From NCBI RefSeq assembly GCF_020536995.1, contig NC_068362.1, forward strand, positions 100,825,187-100,889,186: a stretch of DNA of 64,000 bases, given 5' to 3'. Each line of letters starts with the position of its first letter. Within the stretch, counting starts at the first letter, position 1. The DNA comes from Dreissena polymorpha (Eukaryota; Mollusca; Bivalvia; Myida; Dreissenidae). The position numbers and the translations under genes were made by a program. The notes beneath the pieces were generated by a model. That model worked only from the letters and a program-made list of their open reading frames with translations. It did not search any database and was not told the DNA's origin. Below, piece by piece: positions 46,820 to 57,500 of the stretch.

Positions 46820-47630
46820 TAGTCAAATTTCATATTTTTCAGACAATGTAAAAGCGAAAATGTAATGACTGAGTGCTTTATTAAAAAAAATGCATTTGTA
46901 AAATGCAATGCCACAGCAATGAGTGTTTTGGCATAGAAATGTGAGTGGGTATGTGAGTGGGTACAAGCCTTTTCTATCATAGACCTAGTTTCTGACCCCA
47001 TATGACCCAGATTCAAACTTGACCTTGAGATCATAAAGATAAACATTTTGATATATGAATGAATTCCATTCAGACATGTGGAATTATTACCACATATCGC
47101 CTTCCCCTGAATAATAAGACCCCCCTCTCCCCCTATACACAAGGGAGGATGTGGAATTGCCGCATGATTCTCCTGTTTAAATACAAAACTTAACTTGTGA
47201 CTTATTGCTCGGACCCCCTTCTGCAATATTTGATTAGGCCCTCTTCAATATTTAATCAGAACCTCTTTACACAATTTCATCTGGACCATCTATATAATTA
47301 ACTAGACATCTGTTTAAAAACTTGGAATTTTGATTTGGCTCCCTGTGTATTGACCCCTTTTGGGTATCTTATATAACCGCTTTTGACTTTCAGAATCCTT
47401 CTTTGGTGCCAAGTTCCTCTACGCAACTTTTATCTCCTGGTATACATTTAAAATAACATATTTGTCCAATTCCAAAGGGTCATGGCCCTTACCCCTCTGG
47501 ATCTCTGTGGCAGCTATATTTAACTGCTTAATGATGCATGAATGCACGAAATTCTTACTTTTTAATTGAAACATAAGAAACTGCAAAAAATTAAGTCCAC
47601 ATATCTGATGAAGTAATGCCAACTTTTCGT
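46820..47630. other. No supported gene
   Basis: Open frames at 46819-47226 and 47419-47667 on the minus strand show no domain or splice context. The region contains pyrimidine-rich phrases such as 'gacccccctctccccctata' that look like decayed repeats. Confidence 0.35.
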
Positions 47631-47633
47631 ATA

Positions 47634-47790
47634 CGGAGAGGGCCCCCCCCCTCGGAGAAGTGCTCACCGGAGAAGTGCCCCCTAATTTTAAGGGGACGGA
47701 TAAGTGCCCCCCCTGTTGGAATTAAGTATGTGGATATCTGCCCCCTCACAATAATTCAAAGGGCGGATAAGTGCCCCCTTTGGGACTATC
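47634..47790. repeat. 'ggataagtgccccc' word repeat
   Basis: The words 'ggagaagtgc.ccc' and 'ggataagtgccccc' occur five times within 150 bp. They resemble in style the words at 35.4, 39.6 and 42.4 kb but differ in sequence. This seems to be one arm or a remnant of a word-type element; I see no matching opposite arm. Confidence 0.5.
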
Positions 47791-47799
47791 GTCTGTTCC

Positions 47800-49290
47800 A
47801 GGCAGTTCTGTAACCAGAAATTCCCGAAAAGTTGACAGTTATATATATCGAAAAAAACAGCGATACGACAGACATTGCTTAAATGAAAATCTCATGAGAT
47901 TCCACAGTCATACATGTATGACTTTATTTCTATTTAAAGTAACCTACCATGTGCTCAAGTGTTTTCAATTCAAAATGACATTTCCCTGTATTTTTAATTA
48001 TTCCTGCTTGTTTTGCAAACAAATTGTGGTGTAAATACAAACTCAAAGTAAAAATTAATTAAAATTACCTGATTCATGTGACAAAGCGTAAAAATTGTGA
48101 ATTACAAGCTGATGGCTGATGAGAGTTATTTAAATCTATTGTAAAATGCATTTGAAATATTTGAATCTTTGATACATAGCGTGAATAAATATCTTACGAC
48201 TAGTCGAATTGGTTTCCTTTTTCTTGGTGAATGAAAAACCTTTGTAACAAAGCTTTGCAACGCCTCTCGGACTTCAAACGAACTCCATATTTGATGCAAT
48301 GGTTATGGTAATATTCAACAGTCTATGTTGTATTTTATACATTTGACAGAAACACTTTGCATTTTGAGCAGAGCATGTCAACATGCATCTGCTTTAATTT
48401 GCAGTAAATAAGTAAATTTGCAGTTTATTAGGATGGAATCTTTTAATTGGGAGACCGGACCGACATTAATTATTGAGCATGTTTTACCTTTGAAGAAAGC
48501 CGCAAACAGGTTGATGTCACACATTCAGCTCCCGCAATTATCAATAATCGGATTAAACATGCCATAAAGGTGTCAAGTCTTTACCGCCCTATTGAAATAA
48601 TGTAAAACAAACTGTGAATGTCTATTACAGAAGTGCGGTAACACCAAAAAGTGATTGACGCGATCATTTGAATAAGTTCTGATAAACAATTTAATCCGTA
48701 ATTAGTGAAAACAAACAAATCAATTATTGTTTTCAGCTTGCACACGATTGTATTAAATTGCATGCTAATGCATGGGCTTTTGGTTTGAATTTCGGTGGAA
48801 ATATGAAACAATCCCAGTCCCGAAGCCTTTTAATATTAGCAAAAAAGGATTTTTTTCTATTCTTAATATCGCAACATCCGGGCACTTGCGTCAGTTAGAG
48901 CTACATGCCCTTTGACGACAGTGAAAACAAAAGGGGAGGGGGGCATCCTTTCATCAATTTTGTGGTCTTAATTTGTTGCAATTTCTTGTGTTTGAAAACA
49001 AAAGTAAGATTTTCATTTAGCAGTTAAATATAGCTGTCACAATTATATATAACTGTCAATTAAATCTAGCTGATACTCATACTTGTCAAAACTCATTGAC
49101 GAATTGGTTGAAGCATCACAAAAATAATAACTTCTCTAAAACAAACCACCCAACTTTCACAATCATTAAAATACTAGCGAGTCTTTACAGAGTAAATACG
49201 CAGAGAAATACAGAACATGTACTAGAGTGGACAAAACAGCCTTTAGAATGCTTAAATCTGTCACTCTACCGAACTTATGCGGGATTGGTT
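47800..49290. other. Intergenic, no supported gene
   Basis: This is AT-rich sequence. A short purine patch 'aaaaggggaggggggc' lies at 48931. No repeat unit or TIR caught my eye, and frames are short. Confidence 0.35.
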
Positions 49291-49297
49291 AAAAGAT

Positions 49298-49380
49298 GTG
49301 TGGCGGCCCGGTAAACTCAGTCGGGAGAGCATTCGCCCTGTAAGTAAGTGTCCCAGGTTCGAGTCCCGGACTGGCCACAC
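49298..49380 (+). tRNA. tRNA-Thr-like sequence, probable SINE head
   Basis: The ends GTGTGGC and GCCACAC form a perfect 7-bp acceptor stem. There is an A-box-like 'ctcagtcgggagagc', a loop with TGT at the anticodon position (CCTGTAA), and a perfect B box GGTTCGAGTCC in a good T-arm. The anticodon stem is poor and there are two extra bases in the D region, so a SINE head or tRNA-Thr pseudogene is likelier than a working gene. Confidence 0.5.
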
Positions 49381-50210
49381 ATTTTTCACCACCCGGCGAC
49401 AAATCGAAATGAATGCTACTTTTAGATTAGTCTAACTAGATTGACGTGAAAGGCAGACCCATTTTATAAGCTGATATTCATTACTGTCAGCCTTCATGTC
49501 TAACTTTAAAATGCATGTAGCCAAGCAGGGTTGATGTAGATTCCTATAATGTTTTAAGCTTTACAACCTTTGACTACCAAATATATTTAGCTATTGTTGC
49601 TTGTACAAAGAAGTAACAAATAAAACAACATAAACCTACCTAGTTATAATACATCAAGAACAGTTTTATCCTGCCTCCAATATCATGTTTTGGTCATCTG
49701 CCATTTTCGTCCGACGTCATAGTATGCTATTCACCTAGTTCTTCTTGTATGCTCTGAGATTTTATGAGTACATTCATACAGCTCAGCGACCCGGAGGGTC
49801 AATATAGCTGGGAGTTGGATTATTGCAACTAGCTATTCACCGAAAGTCGGCGTCCTCCGGTCGTGTGAGCAAGTCCGCACGGGGAAAGCGACCCATCCCA
49901 TACCGTACAAGCTATCGGGTGGTGTCTTATCAATTTCGATTAAAATAAATAAATAAAAACACAAAAGGATGAAACATCTGGTTTTACAGTACTCGAGTAA
50001 ACGATTTCGGATAGGGAAATTTTGGACGAAGGGGAATTTCGTAAAATAGAGCATTATTTCAATTGAAAACCACTATGACATTACTGATAAGTAAAGGAAA
50101 CCGATATAAAGAATAATTCCTCATGTTCTCTTTGACTGACATTAGTTTTTTGGACAATAATTGTTGTCAAACAGGTGTTTTTTTCCAGAACCGAATGATT
50201 GTATGGAGGC
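49381..50210. other. No supported gene; possible SINE body
   Basis: The 100-150 bp after the tRNA-like sequence could be a SINE body, but I see no defined end. A GC-richer patch at 49780-49930 contains 'tcagcgacccggagggtcaa' and 'acggggaaagcgacccatcc' and may be another dispersed repeat. Confidence 0.3.
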
Positions 50211-50212
50211 CG

Positions 50213-50310
50213 CCATTTTTTACAATTCCACGGTGAATGTTTAATATGCGGATCAAAGCAACAGATGTAAGGCGTCTTCTGATTGGCTAACACTCAAGGG
50301 TCGATAAAAT
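50213..50310 (-). promoter_or_regulatory. Promoter-like segment: CCAAT box and ATGGCGG
   Basis: Read on the minus strand, the palindrome array is followed by a CCAATCAG box (50278-50285) and then by AAAAAATGGCGGCC, whose ATG is at 50213-50215. The order array, CCAAT, ATGGCGG is the same as at the DDE gene (18103-18531). The frame from this ATG is only about 24 codons and resembles nothing known, so it may be a first exon, a start without a gene, or chance. Confidence 0.35.
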
Positions 50311-50386
50311 TGTACGTCAACGTACAATTTTGTACGTCGACGTACAATTTTTGTACGTCGACGTACATATTGTACGTCGACGTACA
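50311..50386. repeat. Second array of 16-bp palindromes, four copies
   Basis: TGTACGTCGACGTACA begins at 50331, 50352 and 50371, and a variant with one change begins at 50311. Spacing is 19-21 bp. The right flank (50387-50440) matches, inverted, about 50 bp of the left flank of the first array at 18043-18102. Confidence 0.85.
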
Positions 50387-50570
50387 TTTTCTTTTAACCT
50401 AGTAGGTCTTGTTGACTTTTGACCCAAATGGTACGCGATATATAAGTAAGGAAAATGAAAGCGGTCTTTGGTATAGTGACGAGGAAGTTGAATATCAAAT
50501 TTTTAACGTTTATTTACTCCCAAATTACACGTGTCTGAGAGAGTCCCTTTAATGAAAAATAACAAGAGGG

Positions 50571-51332
50571 CCCAAAGGGCCCTGGGTCGCTCACCTTAGG
50601 AAAAGGTCAAAGGTCACAATGGAGCCATTTACAGAGGACCACTAATGTTGTCCACCAAATACTGGTAGAGGACCTCTAGATGATGTTATACATGAAATTA
50701 ATATGAAAGCTCTAGGACTTGTAGTTTCAGACAAGAAGATTTTTGAAAATTGCATTTAGAAAACCTATTTTTTTACCCCTTGACCTACTTATGCAACCAA
50801 TCAGAACCATTTGAACAATTGTGGTAAGGGGACCGTTAATGTTGAGTTTGTTCAAATTCCCATTAACGGTTCAAGATAAGAAGTCATTTAAAGTTTTCCT
50901 TATATAATTCAATGTAAAATTGTGACCCCCGGTGCGGGGTCAATTTTAACCCTAGGGGCATAACTTAAACCAAATTTGGAAGAGGACTTCTAGAGGATGC
51001 TATATACCAAATATGAAAGCTCTGGGTCTTGTAGTTTCAGACAAGAAGATTTTTGAAAGTTGCATTTTAAAAACCTTTTTTTTTTGACAATGTGTACTTA
51101 TGCAACCAATCAGAACCATTTGAACAATTTTGGTAGAGGACTACCCAGGGACCATTTCTGTTGAGTTTGGTCAAAATCCCATTAGCAGTTCAAGTCATTT
51201 AAAGTTTTCCTTATATAATTCAATGTAAAATTGTGACCCCCAGGGCGGAGTCAATTTTGACCCCAGAGGAACAATTTGAACAACTTTGGTAGCGGACCTC
51301 TAGATAATGCTACATACCAAATATGAAAGCTC
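50571..51332. repeat. GAGGGCC-family dispersed repeat, tandem inside
   Basis: It starts 'aacaagagggcccaaagggc' and 'tgggtcgctcacctta'. A unit of about 300 bp containing 'gaaagctctgggtcttgtag' and 'tttcagacaagaagattttt' is present about 2.3 times. The 3' end lacks the 'tcaggtgagctaaaa' ending seen in other copies and is truncated. Confidence 0.7.
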
Positions 51333-51334
51333 AG

Positions 51335-52120
51335 TATAAAACAGATTCTAGATTGGACATATTTACTTATATAATTATACAGTAGAATCACAATTGTGTG
51401 TGATGTAAACACATACATCTAACATAATTAATTTCTAAAGTAATATGAACTCAAGAACAAGTACCGGTAGAACTGTATTAACAAGCAACAAAACTTACAA
51501 CAGATTTTAGGATATTACAACAATTATATTATGTCAAAGTAGCACTAGGTCACACTTTCACAATGTAGTTAAAAGAATTATGACTATAGCACAATACTAA
51601 GATTTACATGTAATTAAAAATCCATGACATGATTTATAATGAATAAAATTATTCATAACAATTTTACAAAATAATACTAACTTGAAAAAGTACAGATGTA
51701 TATTACGTATTCATTAACTTTTCCATTTTATAAGAGGATGAATTCTAAAATATTTATAAATATTTTTTTACGTGTAGATTTAAAGTGACTGAAACAGTAC
51801 TGAAACTCATCACCTAAACAACTTCACAAAGTACATATTCTTTGGTTACGTTCTATGCCAAAATGGCGTAATAGTTCAATAGGAAACCAACTACTCATTG
51901 TATGAAATTTACAAAGCCGTCTATACATAGAAACAGATAAAATATCAATATAGTTTTCAAAGCACCAATTTTTCTATCTGATAAGAGTTATATTGTTCTT
52001 ATTTACAATAATCTGGCAGCCATTTTGATAGTTTACAATTACAGTGGGGGAAAATGTTAATAGCTTCTGTTATTTTTTAACTAAATATAAAAAATATTGT
52101 TAACAGCTCTGAGAGGGTAT
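51335..52120. other. AT-rich, no feature seen
   Basis: I see no gene, repeat unit or inverted ends in this stretch. Confidence 0.35.
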
Positions 52121-52123
52121 ATT

Positions 52124-52546
52124 AACAAGATGGCCCGATGGCCCTTAGACACTCACCTGAACAATTAGTGTACTAGTTCATGTCAAAATATCCAATAATG
52201 TTCTAGCGACAACTGCCATCTCTTGCATCATAAAGAAATGATTTAATCAATTTTGTCAAGGATAACCCAAGGATCACTTCTGTAAACTTATTTGGCAAAT
52301 TTGGCGTAGTGGTTTAAAAGAATATGCCACTTAAAGATTTTTTTTATTTTTAGTAATGATAGTCATCTTGTGCAACAAAAGCAGAACAAATAAAGCAATT
52401 TTAGTATAGGGTCACCCAATGATCATTCTTGTAAAGTTTTATCAAAATTGGCATAGTTTAGGCGATGTCATTTGAAGCAGGTTGACACACCACGGACAAC
52501 GGACGTAAGGTGATCCTAAAAGCTTCGTGCTCAGGTGAGCTCAAAA
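52124..52546. repeat. GAGGGCC-family dispersed repeat, full length
   Basis: It starts 'aacaagatggcccgatggcc' and ends 'cgtgctcaggtgagct'. Both ends match those at 58.5 and 63.4 kb. The start's 'gctcacct' and the end's 'aggtgagc' are inverse, so the copy has short imperfect terminal inverted repeats. Confidence 0.65.
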
Positions 52547-53859
52547 TGGTATCATTTTAACTGTTATTCATTTTGCATTTTAGATATAAATATATTTTAC
52601 AATATAATATTGTCTACAGAAAATTATAAGCATAAAAGTTACACTATATGATTTTTTTCCCATAATTTGACTGAAAAGAACATTGAACAATAAATGGTCT
52701 GTTTGTTTAACCTCATTTTTAGTTTTTAATTATGAAATCTTAAGAATTTCAAGAGCTTTCCAATGAAATATGAACGATAGGTATATGACCAGAAATGATG
52801 AAATTAAAAGAAAATGAAATTTCTGTTTATATACATTTCATATAGAAATCTACTGATATTGCTGGACTATCAATATTGCCATCTCTGTGCATCTTGCATG
52901 TGCCCATGACATAAAATGGGAACTTTGTATACAGTAATACACGATTTGAAACTATGTAAGAACCAGAACAATGTATTATTGTTACATTACGGTAAAAATT
53001 CAATGTGCCTGATGATGTGCTGGGCACAAACCTTCTAAGAATCAATGGCAGATAAAATTCTTTGGGCATGACCAGCATTTGCCTGGATCAGCTTGGGTGC
53101 AAGATGTCTCATGGATTATGCTATTCAATGACACACAACACATCAGATAGTAATACATTGTAACACAATTTGGCTGCAATATTATCTGCATTTTTATCTT
53201 GTAATTGCAAACATAGATATATGAACCTTCTAACATTCATATGTATAATACTTATACTGACCAGACCATGTCCAAAATGGAATGAAGATACCAATCTTAA
53301 AGATCATTAATTAATAATAAAAAAGAGTAAAACAATGAATGTCCACAGTAGCACAGCTTTACTTTTTTTCTCAAAAATATGTAAAACTTGTAAAATGTGA
53401 TAGAACTGTTGAACTAAATAAAATGTGAAAGTTGTAGAGGACTAATTGTAGTTACCTTGAACAAATATTTTTTTTTGATGAAACAAGAGTCGTAATGCCC
53501 CAATGCTTGTCTTTTTTTGAAGGTCACCAAGAAGGTCACACTCAATGAAATATTAGCCATTTGAAAGCTCTTGCCATTTGCGATAATAAATGTTATGGCT
53601 TACATAAAAGTGTTTGCACGCCGTGGCTGACGATGGCGCAGACAATATCGACAACCTAGTGATCACAATAGCTAAAAAAGGTCAGTATGTTTAAGTAATG
53701 TAGTGACTCTAATACTGCTCCAACGTAATTGACAACTGTGCTTCTGGACCTTAAATATAATGACACAACAAATGAAAAAAAAACTGACAAAAGTAAGAAA
53801 ATAATGTTTAAACAGGTACAAATAAGGTCTGATGTACAAGCAACCATCATGCATCAGCA

Positions 53860-54400
53860 ACCAGCATTGACTTAGACCAAACTGCTCTTGAGATCAAAGT
53901 CTAAACTGGGCCATGCTGTTCATAAGAGATCTACAATAATTACTGGTGATTAGCAAACAGTGTGACCCAGATCAGACTGCACACCTTGCACCCAGACTGA
54001 TCCATTAGTCAATGCCGGTGCATGGCAGGTACAAATACAAACTCGCTTGATGAACTAGAAATATGTCCATACAACACAGATGCCCCATGCCAATATTTGT
54101 CGCAAAATGAGAGTATACAATATCTCTATATGCAACATTGCACTTATGACCTTGAACTTATTCTGTGACCTGAAAATTCATAGGTGCCATCTACTGGTCA
54201 CAGCCAACTACACTATGTTTCTTTAACTTAGGCCCAACTCTTTCACAGTGTTTGAACATACAAGGTCACTTTGACCTTTGACCTAGTCACCTAAAAACAA
54301 TAGAGGTCAACAAAAAAACAAACCTTCCTATTAAGTTTCACAAAGCTTGGCCCAACGGTTCTCCAGTTATTGATTGGAAAAGCAATTTCCTCCAAAGGTC
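53860..54400. repeat. Two diverged dispersed repeats
   Basis: The part 53867-54050 ('gaccaaactgctc', 'gtctaaactggg', 'cccagatcagactgca') is a relative of the GGATCC hairpin repeat at 32.9 kb. The part 54056-54400 ('aaatatgtccatac', 'cagatgcccc', 'gacctttgacctagtcacct') is another bivalve-type repeat. Both lie downstream of the tyrosine recombinase gene. Confidence 0.45.
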
Positions 54401-54532
54401 ACTGCGAAAACTAAACAGTGAAAGTCATTTATAATTTCAAAAACACATGTCTTTGCAAAGTCCAATTCACTCATCAATTTCGGCATTCTGACACAAGAAA
54501 TGTTCATGATCATACAACTGTAAACCAATGGC

Positions 54533-54538
54533 TTTATT
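54533..54538 (-). terminator. Candidate poly(A) signal of the recombinase gene
   Basis: AATAAA on the minus strand lies 42 bases after the stop codon at 54580-54582, in a short 3' UTR. It is a likely, not proven, polyadenylation signal. Confidence 0.5.
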
Positions 54539-54579
54539 TTTTTTTAAATTACCCTTATCTAGCAGTGGTTGAATTCAGT

Positions 54580-57500
54580 TCATATTTTTTTGTATTTTCC
54601 TAATTTGATGTTGTTTATTTTTGTCCGAATAACAGCTTCTGATCTGTCTTGCAACACAGGATAACACTTCTGTGCTTTCCTGATCTCCATTGTTGAAACG
54701 TTTTTCTGCATTTTTATCTGAATGTCAAAGGCTTCCCGTAGAGCACTCTCCTCCTCTTTCGACCATCGTTTTTTTGATCCTGAAATATTAAAAGAAAATG
54801 CAAATTCTTATATCTACTTAAGGCGTCTAACTATATTTGAAGGCTATAAAATGCATTTTTTTGTTTTTAAATTATATTAAAAGACAACTTTGTTATCTGC
54901 ATATTGATACCATTTTTATGCAGATATGATAAGTAGATATTGTATAAAGCGCCGTTTGTTTCAACGCATCGCACGTTTCTACTTTTGTTTTCGCCGCGCT
55001 GCCATATTGGGAATCGCAGTCACTCAGTAAGAGGGGCGCCTACGGGGTAATCAGCGCATTGATACAGTTGTGCGATTTATTGCCCCTTATTAAACAGATT
55101 AACGGCTATGAGAAAGAATACTGTTTGTGATTAAGCCTCTGTCATTCATTCATTTAACTGCAGTTATGGGAAACAAACGAAACAAACAGGCAATTACGAA
55201 ATTTGATGAGACAGTGAAAGATAATTTGAAAGAAATATGCCGTGGATCTTGGTTTACGGGACCCGTGTATGATGATACGGGGAGTATCTGCATAATATAT
55301 AAGTTATTTCTAAATTACCAACCAATTTAGAGCATCAAACAACATGTTCCACAATTTGCTTCACCCATCGGAGAAACCGTTTAACATGTGAAAATTAATG
55401 TCTTTTGACATAAAGCGTGACTATGTCATTTAAAGATCGCAATTATCATCGGTTACTTTGACAGTGGCCAACATAAGAAAGGTGCATTTTAGGTACATGT
55501 TGTATTGTTTGAGAAAGGTGTTGAGAATAATTATATTGCGTTAATTATGTAACCGTAACAACCCATTGAAAACCATCAACACATTAAAAACAATATTAAC
55601 CACGCTTGGAATAATGTTCAAATGCACTGCACTAAAATGCATATTATTCTTTTGTATGGAAAGGGGTATGTAATAGGGCATATTAAAATTCCTTTTCAAT
55701 TCAATTGGCGAGGATATTTACAATATCAATGTTGAGTAACGAGATAGTATTATATTATACTATACGGTAAAATTCTACTTTAATAATATATAATTATTTT
55801 TAAAAGAAATTTCAGTATATTGAAAAAAAATATTATTAAAAGAATGATTATGAACTTGCCTTTATTCAAAGTATCTTATATGTCATTTATTTCATGTATT
55901 ATTTAAAATACGACTTGAAAATAATTTTAATAACAGAACATATATTTTATATTCACTTATTTTAAGACATTTCGTGTATCTTAATTATCACAAATGTTTA
56001 AAAGAACATTAATTAATGTAATTTCATGAAACTAAAAATCAAAGTCATGAAGGGCCGGAATAGCAGCTCTAAGAGCTGTATGTTATTGTGAAAGGATTTA
56101 CAAACATGTTTACTGAGTGAGAAATGAGGAATGTTTCTAGATGTGTGACCATGTTATTTTCACAATGCTGAAGGAGACTGTCATAGGCGTTGGTGAGCAT
56201 GTTACCCTTGTAGGTTTGGAAGAGGTGTAGGTTGGATATTTAATGTGACAGTGTTATACACAATGGCGACAATAACACAGGCATTGTATACAACACATTT
56301 ATGACAAGAATCATTTTGTTTAGTAAAAATAATGAGCTGTTATTGCTGCATGTGACAAGCCTAATTACAACATTTGTTGATTATTTTGTTGGACGGAGTC
56401 TATGAATTGGTTTATGTGATGATTGTCGAAAGATCTGCAACTTGATTAGCCGATAGATATGGATTATTGCCCTGATAACTTGTCTGATAGGGTTTTAGAT
56501 CTTTGTGGGCGTGATTTTAGAGAACTGATTTTCCAATCGTTTGGAGTTTTTGAATTGGGATAGTTTTGTTATTTGTTATCTGATTTTCAGGCGGTTTTCG
56601 ACACATCAAAATCTATCCCCCGGGGAGGGAACCGTGTCACAGAATTTTTATTGTCCAATTTAAAAGAAAGTTGTGTTATTTGAAGTAATAGAGGGTAATA
56701 AAAATAGCAAAAAAAATGGTTATTTCTCAATATCTTTGAAACGCATTCGGATATCAAAATTTTGCAACACGGTTCCCTCCATATTGATATTATTTACAAT
56801 ACAAAGTTTGTTTGAATGAAATTGAAACACAATTGTAAATTTTATCGCAAATCAAAAACTTTGGAATGTGAACAATTTTCTTTTCATAATTATGACACGC
56901 AAATGCAAACATTAAAAATATAAACCTTAATGACATTTTAAAACAGTACTTTATCGATGTATATGCTTTAAACATAATTAAAATATTCAGAAGTGTGAAA
57001 AATCTATAATAGGCTTCAAATATAGTTAGACTCCTTAAGTTTAACACTGCAAAATAGAGGGCCCAGATGGAATATTTCCTTCTATACATATAAAGGTGGA
57101 CCACATAAATATATACATATAAAGGGTGTGGCCAATATGACCCCAGTGGCATAATATGAGCAGACTTCAAACCTCTAGTTAAAATAGAGGCCAAACTCTG
57201 TACAGTTTACTTCATATTACACCGTTATGAACTTTTCAGCTCTAATACATGATGTAATATGCATCAAAAAGTCATTATTGACCAAGGCGATAGCCGAGAA
57301 GTCTTTAAACTAATATTAATAATAAACTAAGTGAATCCTAGTGTTTCCCAATACAACCCTATGAAAACTTAGCAACACTGGAGTAGTGCCAATTATGACC
57401 CCAGGCCATAATTTGAACAATATTGGTAGAGAACCATAATACCATGCTACATACATAATATCAATGCTCTAACTCTTGTGATTTCTGACAGGATTTTTAA

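Noticed and set aside
46819-47226. 135-residue minus-strand frame
   Set aside because: Low-complexity His/Ser stretches and no domain, splice context or promoter; likely chance.
56790-57194. 134-residue minus-strand frame
   Set aside because: Composition is that of AT-rich intron DNA, with part of it in a decayed repeat.
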